In this document: positions 33,291-42,262 of the stretch, one piece after another
Layout of the letters: each line of letters begins with the position of its first letter
How positions within the stretch are numbered: the first letter of the stretch is position 1
Assembly: GCA_023384415.1 (NCBI GenBank)
Contig: JAHDWJ010000011.1
Location: forward strand, 62,001-126,000
Source of the DNA: Anaerolineae bacterium
GTDB taxonomy: Bacteria > Chloroflexota > Anaerolineae > Promineifilales > Promineifilaceae
Direction: 5' to 3'
Length of the DNA stretch: 64,000 nt
The notes under the pieces: generated by a model
Seen by the model: only the letters and a program-made list of their open reading frames with translations
Databases searched by the model: none
Told to the model about the DNA's origin: nothing
Made by a program: the position numbers and the translations under genes

Positions 33291-33983
33291 TTACCCGTTC
33301 CCAAGCCAGTTAATCCGCAGAATGTACCCTTTACCCCGCACCGTCTGTAACAAGCGAGGCTGACTGGGGTCCTGTTCGATCAACTCGCGCACCCAACGTA
33401 CATGTACATCCAAAGTGCGCGTATCCCCCACATAACTGGTCTGCCAGACATTTTGCATCAACTGGGCCCGGCTGATCATCTCATTGGGATGGCGTAAAAA
33501 TTCAGCCAACAGCTGGCTCAACTTAGGGGTAATGTGCTTCTCCCCGCGTCCATTTACCTCTACCATGCCCCGATCCACATATAGCTTAATATGACCATAA
33601 TGGACGATCTGTTCTTCATGTAAATCTGGGGGAAGCATCGCCCTGACCCGGTTTAGTACCTTGCGTGGCGTAAACGGGTGTACCAGATGGGCTTCCGTTT
33701 CCAACTCAGCACTGACCTTTTGATTGGCAGAGCGGATATAGATGAGGGGAACACCAGGCAAATGCTGCCGCAGCTGCTGGCAATTTCTGACCCCATTGGA
33801 GCGCAGGGTAGAAGCGTCAAAAATAATAAGATGGGGTGATGGGTTTGCCTGAGCCACCCAGTTTCGGGCGGCCAGACCACTGGTAACATGCTTGAGGGCA
33901 AACCCCGCCTTTTCCAGGGCAGGTATGAGTGAGGTGTGATTGCTGCTTTTTCCCTCGATGAGTAAGATTAGCGATTGTTTCAT
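33291..33983 (-). CDS. OmpR-type transcriptional regulator with degenerate receiver
   Basis: A 230-residue DNA-binding regulator. The Met at 33983 is chosen because the receiver then begins KQSLILLIEGK. Residues about 1-115 form a receiver-like domain that lacks the usual acidic pair (LLIEGKSSN in place of LLVDDD) and has His instead of the conserved Lys before PF (HLVHPFTPR), although an Asp remains at the phosphoacceptor strand (LIIFDAST). Residues about 130-228 are a winged-helix DNA-binding domain (ITPKLSQLLAEFL, TLDVHVRWVRELIEQD, TVRGKGYIL). It probably does not use standard phosphorylation control. No kinase is adjacent, and an ABC exporter follows on the same strand's upstream side. 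Confidence 0.88.
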   Translation of the reverse strand: MKQSLILLIEGKSSNHTSLIPALEKAGFALKHVTSGLAARNWVAQANPSPHLIIFDASTLRSNGVRNCQQLRQHLPGVPLIYIRSANQKVSAELETEAHLVHPFTPRKVLNRVRAMLPPDLHEEQIVHYGHIKLYVDRGMVEVNGRGEKHITPKLSQLLAEFLRHPNEMISRAQLMQNVWQTSYVGDTRTLDVHVRWVRELIEQDPSQPRLLQTVRGKGYILRINWLGNG

Positions 33984-34085
33984 GGCAAGATCATCACAGC
34001 ACAGCACAGCCCGGTACGATGGGGTTGAATCTGGATTATAGGGATAATCTTGTTGTGGGCAAAAAAAACAAGTGGCAATTTGGGG

Positions 34086-34145
34086 TGTAGGCTTCAGGTT
34101 TCAGGTCTAACCTGGAACTGGCAGCCTGAAATCTGAAACCTCATC
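34086..34145. repeat. CAGGTTTCAGG palindromic repeat overlapping ABC gene 3' end
   Basis: Imperfect inverted repeat built from AGGTTTCAGGT and ACCTGAAATCTGAAACC words. The last ten or so codons of the ABC gene at 34107 (SDFRLPVPG) are encoded by it. Confidence 0.65.
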
Positions 34146-35936
34146 TACCTGGTAATCTGGGCTTTGGTGTCGGAAGTAGGTGTCATATAACTCAGCATAA
34201 TGGCCTTGCTGGGCCATCAGGCTGCTGTGGCTGCCTTCTTCGATAATTTCTCCCTGGCGCAAAACGATGATATGGTCAGCATGTTTGATAGTGGAGAGGC
34301 GGTGAGCGATGATGATCGCTGTCCGGTTGCTCAAAACCAGGTTGAGACTTTCTTGAATCTGGGCCTCGGCCAGAGGGTCTACGCTGGCGGTGGCTTCGTC
34401 CAGGATGAGGATGGCCGGGTCTTGCAGCAGGACCCGCGCCAGCGCAATCAACTGCCGCTGCCCCATGGAGAGGCCGCGGCCGCCTTCCCCTACCTGTGTC
34501 TCTAAGCCCTGGGGCAGCGTTTCTAGCCAATCCCCCTGGCCGATGGTTTGGGCCACCTGCACCACTTCGGCATCGCTGGCCTCTGGTTTGGCATAGCGGA
34601 TATTATCGGCGACGGTGCCGGTAAAAAGGAATGGTACCTGGGGGACAATGCCCAACTGCCGCCGGTAGCTGCCCAGATCAAAGGAGCGAATATCATGCCC
34701 ATCTATGAACAGCTTCCCGTCTTGGAACTCATAGAACCGGGCGATGAGCCGCCCCAGGCTGGATTTGCCAGCCCCGGTGTGCCCCACCAGAGCAATGGTT
34801 TCGCCCGCTTCTATGGTCAGGTCGAAGCCGCTGAGGACGTGTTCCTGTTCGGTGTAACGGAAATGGAGATTGTGGAATTGGACGCGGCCGCGCAGTTTGG
34901 GTGACGGTCTATTGTCTGTTTGGACGACGCGGGCCTCGGCATCTATCAAAGCAAACACCCGTTCGCTGGATGAAAGCCCCAGTTGAAATTGGCTCCAAAA
35001 TGAGGCGATGCCGGTGAGAGGAAACCAGAACAGAGCAATGGCCTGGACAAAAAGATACCAATCACCAGGACTGATTTCACTGCGTAGAGCCGCATTGCCG
35101 CCAAAATAAACGATGACCGCCGTCCCCATCCCAGCGATGAAGACGAGGATGGGGAAGATGGCACTAAAGACGAACCCTTGCCGTACCTGTACCTGGTATG
35201 CCTGCTCATTCACATCTATAAACTCATCGTAAATCGTTTGCTCCTGGCGAAAATTTTTGGCGATGGAGATGCCGCTGATGGTCTCTTGAACGGTGGAATT
35301 GACCGTGGCCAACAGCCGTTGGGCTTGTTGGGTGGTACGGCGGGCGATGGTGCGGAAAGCGAGCGCGGCCGCGATGACAAATGGGGCAATGGCCAGAGCC
35401 AGCCAGGCCAGTTGGGCGTTAATCCAAAACAGGTACCCCACAATCAAGATCACCAGCAAAACCTGGCTGATCAAGTTGAGGGTGAGGGTGACTACATTGG
35501 CGAAATCTTGGGAATCAGAGGTGACCCGGCTGACAATTTTGCCGGAAGCAAACTCATCAAAGAAAGACATGTCCCGGTCTGTTACCGCCGAGAACGCATC
35601 TTCCCGCAGCTGCAATACCACATCGCCTACTGTGCGGGCCGTAAACCGCTGGCGCATAAAGTTAAACGTCCACGATAACACCGTTGAGCCGAGGATAAAC
35701 AAGATCAACACATTCATCACCGAACTAGAACGGTCGGCGGCTACCTGGTCTACCCCCCTGGCGATTAACACCGGCAGTACCATATCCATCACCGAGTTTA
35801 ATAGAATCAAACTGCTGATCAACCCAACTCGTTTAAGCTGCGGCCGGAAATAACTGCCAATCCGCTGTAATAACTGCCGGTCACTATAATTTCGGTCATA
35901 CGCTTCGGCATCAATGCCATCCATGATAAAGCCCAT
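34107..35936 (-). CDS. ABC exporter half-transporter (canonical ATPase site)
   Basis: A 609-residue half-transporter with six membrane helices (about 35-320) and a C-terminal ATPase domain (about 360-595). The Walker A is GHTGAGKSS, Walker B with catalytic Glu is ILILDEATASVD, and the H-loop is IIAHRLSTI. The ABC signature is LSMGQ rather than LSGGQ. It is paired with the gene at 36012-37805, whose Walker B ends in Asp, so the two should form a heterodimeric exporter with one degenerate ATP site, as in TM287/288 and BmrCD. The start at 35936 has AAGGAGAG. Substrate is unknown (drug, lipid or peptide). Confidence 0.92.
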   Translation of the reverse strand: MGFIMDGIDAEAYDRNYSDRQLLQRIGSYFRPQLKRVGLISSLILLNSVMDMVLPVLIARGVDQVAADRSSSVMNVLILFILGSTVLSWTFNFMRQRFTARTVGDVVLQLREDAFSAVTDRDMSFFDEFASGKIVSRVTSDSQDFANVVTLTLNLISQVLLVILIVGYLFWINAQLAWLALAIAPFVIAAALAFRTIARRTTQQAQRLLATVNSTVQETISGISIAKNFRQEQTIYDEFIDVNEQAYQVQVRQGFVFSAIFPILVFIAGMGTAVIVYFGGNAALRSEISPGDWYLFVQAIALFWFPLTGIASFWSQFQLGLSSSERVFALIDAEARVVQTDNRPSPKLRGRVQFHNLHFRYTEQEHVLSGFDLTIEAGETIALVGHTGAGKSSLGRLIARFYEFQDGKLFIDGHDIRSFDLGSYRRQLGIVPQVPFLFTGTVADNIRYAKPEASDAEVVQVAQTIGQGDWLETLPQGLETQVGEGGRGLSMGQRQLIALARVLLQDPAILILDEATASVDPLAEAQIQESLNLVLSNRTAIIIAHRLSTIKHADHIIVLRQGEIIEEGSHSSLMAQQGHYAELYDTYFRHQSPDYQVDEVSDFRLPVPG

Positions 35937-35951
35937 AATACTCTCCTTGGG

Positions 35952-36012
35952 GGGAAGGATGAATTATGAATTATGAAACTTTTCATAATTCATAATTCAT
36001 AATTCATAATTT
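35952..36012. repeat. ATTCATAATTCAT repeat hairpin between exporter genes
   Basis: GAATTATGAATTATGAAA faces TTCATAATTCATAATTC, forming a long A/T-rich hairpin made of an 8-bp iterated word between the two co-directional ABC genes. Shorter relatives are at 37826-37853 and 28420-28450. Confidence 0.7.
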
Positions 36013-37805
36013 TAAATATCGTATCGTGCGAAGATGCGTTGGTAGAGGTCAGAGGTTGCCATCAGTTCGGTGTGAGTGCCTTGGGCGACAATTTCGCCCT
36101 GGCGGATGAGCAGCACCCGGTCGGCGCGGCGAATCTGGGAGAGGCGATGGGTGATAAGCAAGGTGGTGCGCCCTTCCAGGATCCGTTTGATCGCTTTCTG
36201 AATTTCATCTTCGGTGGCCGAATCTATAGCACTGGTAGCGTCGTCCAGAATGAGGATGCGGGGGTCGGTGAGCAGGGCGCGGGCGATGGCTAACCGTTGC
36301 CGCTGCCCCCCAGAGAGGGTGACACCCCGTTCGCCGACGATAGTGTCGTACCCATCTTTGAAATGGGTGATGAATTGGTGGGCCTGGGCTTCTTTGGCCG
36401 CCTGCACGATTTCTTCGTGGCTTACCTGCTGCCCCAGACCAAAGGCGATGTTTTCGGCGACGGTGCGGGAGAAGAGAAAGATGTCTTGCTCGATGATGGA
36501 GATTTGGGAGCGTAGGCTGTCCAGGTTCCATTCACGCACATCTACCCCGTCAATGAGGATGCGGCCGCTGTTTACATCATACGTCCGGTTGACCAGCTTG
36601 GTCAGGGTGGTTTTGCCAGAGCCGGTTTGCCCGACAATGGCGATGGTCTCTCCCGGTTTGGCCTGGAAGGTGATATTATGCAGCAGGTTGCGGCCGCTGT
36701 CGGAGTGGCGAAAGGTGACATTTTCAAACCTGATCTCACCTTGCATCGCGGCCGCGTACCCGGCCGCATTTTCATCCAATTCCGTCTCCGCTTTGAGGAG
36801 TTCCAAAATCCGTTCTGCCCCGGCAATCCCCATCTGGATCAGGAAAAAGGTGAAAAAAGAGCTAAAGGCCGGCCAGCGCAGCACCCACATCAGCCCCATA
36901 TAAGCGATTAAATCGCCAATGGTGATCTCCCCCAGGTTTAACAAATAAACCCCATGCACAAATGCCCCGGCAATGGCAACCCCGATGAGCAGGGTAGGCA
37001 AATACCGGGCCTGGACATCCCCTTGTTTGACAAACATATCTCGGTAACGGCGGGCATCACGAATAAATTTGCCCAATTCCTGACGCTCTTGCGCGGCCGC
37101 TTTCACCACCTCTATCCCAGCTACGGCTTCATTCAGCGTAGCATTCATATCCCCAAACCTGGCCCGTACTGCATCCGAGACCGGATCCAACTGGCGCATA
37201 TAAAGGCGCACGGCAAAATAATAAAAGAAGCAAAAGAGGAGCGGGGCTAACAACAGCCGGGTATCAATGAAGCCGATAAACAAAATGGGCATCAAAATCG
37301 CCATCATCGAGTCATATAAAAGGCTGAAACCGGGCATCATCATCTCATTGACAAAACGAACATCATTGGCGGCCCGCGCCATGATGTCTCCTACCCGCTG
37401 CTGATTATGAAACGTCTGGCTCTTGCCCAGCAGGTTAAGATACAGTTCTCCCCGGCCATCCCGCTCCAGCCGCTTGGCGACAATCTCCATGCTAAACGAA
37501 GCGACGGTATCACATAAGAAGCGGCCCACAGCCAGGCCAACGACAATCATGCCCAGAACGGCAATCGCCTGAAATGGTTCAGAGACGGGGGTTTCGCCAA
37601 CCACGATGTTAAAAGCGGCGCCGATTTGTCGGGGGATGGCGGCATTAAAAACATTGGTGATGGTCATGCCCAGAAAAAAGGCAGCCAGCCACCCTTTGTA
37701 ACGGCCCAGGTGAGAGAATATCCAGCGAATGGGACTGGTTTGATCATATTGGTGGGCTGAGGCAACAAAAAATTCACTTTTTGGGGGGATGGTTTGGACA
37801 GCCAT
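36012..37805 (-). CDS. ABC exporter half-transporter (degenerate ATPase site)
   Basis: A 597-residue half-transporter with six membrane helices (about 45-320) and an ATPase domain (about 355-590). The Walker A is GQTGSGKTT, the signature is canonical LSGGQRQRLAIARALL, and the H-loop is LLITHRLSQI. Walker B is ILILDDATSAID, with Asp where the catalytic Glu normally sits. This pattern marks the degenerate half of heterodimeric exporters. A GAGGAG ribosome-binding site precedes the ATG at 37805. It is transcribed first, followed by the partner at 35936. Confidence 0.92.
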   Translation of the reverse strand: MAVQTIPPKSEFFVASAHQYDQTSPIRWIFSHLGRYKGWLAAFFLGMTITNVFNAAIPRQIGAAFNIVVGETPVSEPFQAIAVLGMIVVGLAVGRFLCDTVASFSMEIVAKRLERDGRGELYLNLLGKSQTFHNQQRVGDIMARAANDVRFVNEMMMPGFSLLYDSMMAILMPILFIGFIDTRLLLAPLLFCFFYYFAVRLYMRQLDPVSDAVRARFGDMNATLNEAVAGIEVVKAAAQERQELGKFIRDARRYRDMFVKQGDVQARYLPTLLIGVAIAGAFVHGVYLLNLGEITIGDLIAYMGLMWVLRWPAFSSFFTFFLIQMGIAGAERILELLKAETELDENAAGYAAAMQGEIRFENVTFRHSDSGRNLLHNITFQAKPGETIAIVGQTGSGKTTLTKLVNRTYDVNSGRILIDGVDVREWNLDSLRSQISIIEQDIFLFSRTVAENIAFGLGQQVSHEEIVQAAKEAQAHQFITHFKDGYDTIVGERGVTLSGGQRQRLAIARALLTDPRILILDDATSAIDSATEDEIQKAIKRILEGRTTLLITHRLSQIRRADRVLLIRQGEIVAQGTHTELMATSDLYQRIFARYDI

Positions 37806-38066
37806 AATGCTCCTCTGAAAATAAGGATGAATTAGGAATTAGGAATTATGAAAGGGGTCTCACGCACAAACGCGCTATTCGCAAACGTGCTTTTTCATTG
37901 TCTCTGGCGAACCCAGTTCATGTTGCCTCCTGTGAAAATGCGTTTGTAATAGGTGATTCATCGCCTTCTGACAGCCCTAAACTACCTACTACAAAAGGAA
38001 CAGGAGTGTAGAGGCGGCTAACCATGCGCCTCTGCTGGCAAGAACATTTATTCTAACACAAAAAGT

Positions 38067-38136
38067 TGTCATCTGCTGTCATATTTTTTGTGCCAATTTG
38101 TTTCAATTCGGCACATACCTGGCAGCAGATGGCAGC
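38067..38136. other. Long imperfect hairpin
   Basis: Outer arms CATCTGCTG and CAGCAGATG, with an inner dyad TGTGCCAATT and AATTCGGCACA around TGTTTC, give a nested stem of roughly 25 bp with bulges. Confidence 0.6.
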
Positions 38137-38252
38137 TATCTATTATGGTAAGAATTGGCTCTGATAACTGGTCAGTATGGAATGTTGTGCAATTGGCTAT
38201 TGTGAACCAGTTACAAAAGTGGTACACATAAGCAGGCCCAAAAATCATGCTG

Positions 38253-38296
38253 AACCCCAGGCCAATAGATAAATTCTTATCTATTGGCCTGGGGTT
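38253..38296. other. Perfect 20-bp hairpin upstream of RarD-like gene
   Basis: AACCCCAGGCCAATAGATAA (38253-38272) is an exact reverse complement of 38277-38296, with a 4-base loop ATTC, followed by GTTGTTGTTT. It is terminator-like, yet no annotated gene ends upstream of it on the plus strand, which suggests a leader attenuator, a small RNA end or an inserted palindrome. Confidence 0.75.
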
Positions 38297-38413
38297 GTTG
38301 TTTAGAACAGTTTAGGCTTTTGGCAGATTCAACGGGTGATAGGTGGGGCATGGGCAGAGGTGACTTACGTTTCACTGAACCCCCCTACGATCTTAAAGTT
38401 TTGTGAGGATATT

Positions 38414-39316
38414 ATGAACAAAGGTATGTGGCTGGCGGTTGGGGCGTATGCAACCTGGGGGTTCTTCCCGCTTTATTTTAAGCTGCTCAAGGGGGTTCCG
38501 GCCCTGGAGATTCTGAGCCACCGGGTGGTGTGGGCGTTGATTTTTCTGGTGCTGGTGCTGACCTGGCGGCAGCAGTGGGGATGGCTGAGACCAGCCCTGA
38601 AGCAAAAGAAGGTAGTGTTGACGTTCGCGGCCGCGGGCACCCTCCTGGCGATCAACTGGCTTACCTACATCTGGGGGGTCAACAGTGGCTATGTGGTGGA
38701 GACCAGCCTGGGCTATTTCATTAACCCCCTGGTTTCAGTCTTTTTGGGGCTGATCTTTTTGCGCGAACGGCTGCGCCAGGGGCAGTGGCTGGCGATTTTG
38801 GTGGCCCTGGTGGGGGTGTTGTATCTTACCTTTAGCTATGGTCGCCCCCCCTGGATTGCTCTGGTGCTGGCCTTTACCTTTGGCACCTATGGCCTGCTCC
38901 GTAAGGTAGGCCGGTTGAACTCGCTAGAAGGGTTGACAATGGAAACCGGGTTTATGTTTCTGCCAGCTCTGGGATTTTTGTTGTGGCAGGAAGGGAGCGG
39001 TGCGGCCGCGTTCGGGCACATCTCTTGGTCCACCACCTTCTTATTGGCCTTTGCCGGTATAGCCACGGCTATTCCACTGTTGATGTTTGGCGCGGCCGCG
39101 CGGGAAATCCCCCTCAACGTCATCGGCATCCTGCAATATATTGCCCCCACCATCCAATTCCTTATTGGTATCCTCGTTTTCCGGGAGCCGTTTAGCTTGA
39201 GCCAACTGGTTGGTTTTAGCTTCATCTGGGTTGCTCTGGTACTATACACCGTTGAAAGTTTATTCCAGACGCGCCGCCGTCGCATCTTACAATATGCCGG
39301 GGGTGACTGTTCGTGA
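38414..39316 (+). CDS. rarD: RarD-like EamA/DMT family permease
   Basis: A 300-residue membrane protein with about ten helices and two EamA halves. RarD features include MNKGMWLAVGAYATWGFFPLYFKLL at the start, HRVVWALIFL, INWLTYIWGVN and LGYFINPLVSVFLG, and in the second half LQYIAPTIQFLIGILVFREPF. The ATG at 38414 with a GAGG site is preferred over an upstream ATG at 38336 that lies in non-conserved sequence. RarD proteins were linked to chloramphenicol sensitivity; the natural substrate is unknown. Confidence 0.9.
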   Translation: MNKGMWLAVGAYATWGFFPLYFKLLKGVPALEILSHRVVWALIFLVLVLTWRQQWGWLRPALKQKKVVLTFAAAGTLLAINWLTYIWGVNSGYVVETSLGYFINPLVSVFLGLIFLRERLRQGQWLAILVALVGVLYLTFSYGRPPWIALVLAFTFGTYGLLRKVGRLNSLEGLTMETGFMFLPALGFLLWQEGSGAAAFGHISWSTTFLLAFAGIATAIPLLMFGAAAREIPLNVIGILQYIAPTIQFLIGILVFREPFSLSQLVGFSFIWVALVLYTVESLFQTRRRRILQYAGGDCS

Positions 39317-39385
39317 GGCGTAATACGTGAGGCGTAAGAAGCCTTTGCCTTTGATCACGTTTCCCGTATCACGTTTTCCGCATAA
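39310..39385. repeat. GTGAGGCGTAATACGTGA repeat after RarD-like gene
   Basis: Iterated CGTGAGGCGTAA words face ATCACGTTTCCCGTATCACG, forming an imperfect palindrome related to that at 10917-10967. It begins at the last codons of the permease gene. Confidence 0.6.
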
Positions 39386-39394
39386 GGTGTATAG

Positions 39395-40876
39395 ATGAAC
39401 CGAGGGTGGTTGTGGCTTTGTTGTTTGCTATTGGTTTTTATGTTGGCTGCCTGTGATGATGATTATGGGGATGAATATTATGAGGATGAAACAGACCAGA
39501 TAGTGGGAGAGCAGAATACACCAGCCTCTATGGCCCCGGGAACGTATCGGTCAGCTACCTGCCCGTTTGCTGTGCCGCGTGGTTATCGTATCGAATGTGG
39601 CTACCTGACTGTGCCCGAAAACCGGCAGAAAAATAACACCCGCACCATTCAGTTAGCCGTCGCCGTGGTCAAGGCGTCGGGGCAGACCCAGCCGGACCCG
39701 ATTATTTACCTGGCAGGTGGCCCTGGTGGCAGCGCCATAGATGATTTTGTGGCCGACCCAGAAGGGTGGGGTAAACCATTTGTACACGGCCGCGACCTCA
39801 TCCTGCTCGATCAGCGGGGCACAGGTTACTCCATTCCTTCGCTGGATTGCCCCGAATTTGCTGAGATGGAAGCTGACGAGAACCCCGACCGGGCCTGTTA
39901 TGACCGGCTCTCCCGGCAGGGCATAGATTTTTCCGCCTACAACACCGCCGAAAATGCTGCCGATGTAGCCGCCCTGCGCCTGGCTTTAGGCATCGAATCG
40001 TGGAATTTGTTAGGCATCTCCTACGGCACCCGCCTGGCCCTGGATGTCATGCGTTATCACCCTCAAGGCGTCCGCGCCGCTGTCCTTGATTCTGTCTTTC
40101 CCCCCAACGCTGATACCCCCCTGGAAGACGTGTTGAGTACCGTTGCGGCCCTGGAGCGGCTTTTTGCTGAATGTGACGCTGATGCTTACTGTTCCCAGGA
40201 ATATCCTGATCTGCGTGATCTGTTCCTGGAGACGGTCGCCAGATTAAACGAAGATCAAGAGGGGGAGATTTTTGGCGACGATCTGCTGTTTGCCATAGGC
40301 AACGCCTTTAACGATACCACCCTGATTCCCCTGCTGCCTTATGTCATTTATGAGGTAGCTGATGGCAATTATGAGGTTCTGGATGAAATCGGGTTCGAGA
40401 CCGATTACCGCCGTCCTCGCTACCAGGATGAGGATCGCAGTGACAGCGAAGGGATGTATAACTCGGTGATGTGCTACGATGAATATGCTGTGGGAGATTA
40501 TGAGCGGGTGGAAAGGGCCGTGGTGGGGCAAATCCCCGAAGAATTAGAGGCGGGGCTGCTGCAATCCGTCTTTGATCTGACGACCATGTGCGCCTTCTGG
40601 AACCCCCGGTCATCGGTGGACAACTCCCCGGTTCGCAGCAGCGTCCCCACGCTAATTTTGGCCGGGCAGTATGATGTGGCGACCCCTGTTTACTGGGCAC
40701 ATCTCACTGCCCAAACCTTAACCAACGCCTATGTCTATGAATTTCCGGGGGCCGGCCACTCCTTATTGACTGATGTTGACTGTGCTATGGAGATCACGGC
40801 TCAATTCCTCAGCAATCCGTCACGCCAGCCCAATGGAAGCTGCATCGCAGCTATTGAATGGCCTAATTTTGAATGA
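39395..40876 (+). CDS. Lipoprotein alpha/beta hydrolase (TAP/prolyl-iminopeptidase-like)
   Basis: A 493-residue secreted lipoprotein: signal peptide with lipobox LAAC (Cys at about residue 20), a very acidic segment (DDDYGDEYYEDE), then an alpha/beta-hydrolase domain. The oxyanion region is YLAGGPGGS, the catalytic Ser is in the G-x-S-x-G motif GISYGTRLAL, the Asp is in LAGQYDVATP and the His is in FPGAGHSLL. The arrangement matches the tripeptidyl-peptidase/TAP branch of S33 peptidases, with the typical C-terminal region. It probably trims peptides outside the membrane. An AAGGTG site precedes the ATG. No GCGGCCGC octamer lies in this gene, unlike its neighbours. Confidence 0.88.
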   Translation: MNRGWLWLCCLLLVFMLAACDDDYGDEYYEDETDQIVGEQNTPASMAPGTYRSATCPFAVPRGYRIECGYLTVPENRQKNNTRTIQLAVAVVKASGQTQPDPIIYLAGGPGGSAIDDFVADPEGWGKPFVHGRDLILLDQRGTGYSIPSLDCPEFAEMEADENPDRACYDRLSRQGIDFSAYNTAENAADVAALRLALGIESWNLLGISYGTRLALDVMRYHPQGVRAAVLDSVFPPNADTPLEDVLSTVAALERLFAECDADAYCSQEYPDLRDLFLETVARLNEDQEGEIFGDDLLFAIGNAFNDTTLIPLLPYVIYEVADGNYEVLDEIGFETDYRRPRYQDEDRSDSEGMYNSVMCYDEYAVGDYERVERAVVGQIPEELEAGLLQSVFDLTTMCAFWNPRSSVDNSPVRSSVPTLILAGQYDVATPVYWAHLTAQTLTNAYVYEFPGAGHSLLTDVDCAMEITAQFLSNPSRQPNGSCIAAIEWPNFE

Positions 40877-40947
40877 TGGGTTTTGACTGCTGACGCTCAC
40901 TCCTCACTGCCGTTCCGCGTTGCTCTGTGAAAGTATTCTTTTTGTTT

Positions 40948-41036
40948 ACTGGACTCTGGCGAAAATTGATTTCACCACTGGTAATAACTAATACACTAAT
41001 AACCAGTGGTTAGATTAAAAAACGCCAGACTCCAGT
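40948..41036. terminator. Long nested hairpin between convergent genes
   Basis: Outer arms ACTGGACTCTGGCG and CGCCAGACTCCAGT (40948-40961, 41023-41036) enclose a second dyad, ACCACTGGT and ACCAGTGGT. It reaches the stop codon of the minus-strand gene and is suited to end both transcripts. Confidence 0.65.
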
Positions 41037-42046
41037 TATTTATCGTACCGTTCCCGGATGTTGGGGAACAGATATTCCTCAAAGGTGCGGTCAGCGTTGT
41101 ATTCTGGCTGCCAGCCCCAATCCTGACTCGCGGCCGCGTCGTGAATATCGGCCGGCCAGCTATCTACAATCGCCTGCCGTTTCAGGTCGGTGCGGTAATC
41201 AATTTGGGCCTGGGGGAACGCCTGCAACACCCGCTCGCGAATCGCTTCAGCGGTCAGGCTAAAGCCGGTGACATTGTACACATTGCGGCTGAGGGCGGAG
41301 CGAGGGGCCTGGGCCAACTTGAGCAGGGCCGTCACCGCATCAGGCATAGCCATAAACGGGATGATAGAGTCAGGCCGGACAAAGCAGTGATAGGGTTGAT
41401 TTTGCGCGGCCGCGTGAATCATCTCAGGGGCGTAATCACTGGTGCCCCCGGTGGGCAGGGTAAAAGCACTGATCAACCCTGGAAAGCGCAGCCCCCGGAA
41501 ATCTAGCATCTCTGGTTTATCGGCCGCTAACTGCCGGTAATTGCGGCTGTAATAACTTCCCAGCAGCTCACAATACAGCTTGTTACACCCATACATCGTC
41601 GTTGGATTGTTATACTCCCACTCCCGGACCTTACGCTGCCCCTTCGTCTCCAGATCAGGCAGCCCATAAACGGCAATTGAGCTGGGGAAGATAAACTGCA
41701 CCGCCTGGCCGCGCCATTGGGATTGCTCGGCGGCCATTTTAAGCAGACGGAGCGTTCCTTCCACATTCACCTTGTGGGCCGCTTCGGGGACAAACTCCGC
41801 TCGTGTTGAGAGCAAAGCCGCCAGGTGGTAGATGGCGTCAAAATCATATTGGCTGACCAGCCGCCCCAATAAATATTCATCCAAAATGTCCCCTTCGATA
41901 TGGGTGGTCAGAGGTTTGGTATCTGCCGGTAAACCATGCAAATCCAGGGTGAGAAGTTGATGGCTGTTTTTGCTGGCTAACGCTTTGATAAGGGCCTGGC
42001 CGATTTCGCCAGAGGCCCCGGTGATGAGAATGGTTTTTTTACGCAT
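41036..42046 (-). CDS. SDR-type NAD-dependent epimerase, L-threonine 3-dehydrogenase-like
   Basis: A 336-residue extended short-chain dehydrogenase. It has the N-terminal NAD motif ITGASGEIGQ, the DFDAIYHLAAL segment, a Ser in FPSSIAVYG and the catalytic Tyr-x3-Lys in MYGCNKLYCE. The later segment FRGLRFPGLISAF, then GGTSDYAPEMIHAA, closely resembles SDR-type L-threonine dehydrogenases, which convert L-threonine to 2-amino-3-ketobutyrate. A nucleotide-sugar epimerase cannot be excluded. It is monocistronic. The nearby sarcosine/glycine genes fit with a threonine-glycine link, but that is inference. Confidence 0.78.
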   Translation of the reverse strand: MRKKTILITGASGEIGQALIKALASKNSHQLLTLDLHGLPADTKPLTTHIEGDILDEYLLGRLVSQYDFDAIYHLAALLSTRAEFVPEAAHKVNVEGTLRLLKMAAEQSQWRGQAVQFIFPSSIAVYGLPDLETKGQRKVREWEYNNPTTMYGCNKLYCELLGSYYSRNYRQLAADKPEMLDFRGLRFPGLISAFTLPTGGTSDYAPEMIHAAAQNQPYHCFVRPDSIIPFMAMPDAVTALLKLAQAPRSALSRNVYNVTGFSLTAEAIRERVLQAFPQAQIDYRTDLKRQAIVDSWPADIHDAAASQDWGWQPEYNADRTFEEYLFPNIRERYDK

Positions 42047-42063
42047 GGGAGGTTCCTTGGAAA

Positions 42064-42160
42064 TAGTGGGTTTACGGGTGAGCGGGTGAGCGAGTGGGCG
42101 AGTATGCGAGTGTTATTGGAAACAATCCCACTTTGCCACTCTGCCACTCCGCCTAATTTT
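42064..42160. repeat. Short tandem repeat tract (GGGTGAGCGAGTGG; CCACTNTGCCACT)
   Basis: Iterated GGGTGAGC/GAGTGGGC words, then CCACTTTGCCACTCTGCCACTCC, occupy the space upstream of the SDR gene. Confidence 0.6.
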
Positions 42161-42262
42161 CCCTGTAACCCGGTTTGCGGGCAACTTTGGGCAGACGAAG
42201 TAAAATCAAGGGGGTTTTATCACGAATTATGCAAATTGAGGCGAATTTGTTTATGGTAAATG

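Larger units (their letters stand above)
37806..38413. other. 608-bp divergent region between ABC exporter and RarD-like gene
   Basis: It holds a short ATTAGGAATT repeat (37826-37853), a long imperfect hairpin (38067-38136) and a perfect 20-bp hairpin (38253-38296). No coding frame with family support is visible. The composition is more A/T-rich than the genes. A small RNA or leader is possible. Confidence 0.6.
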
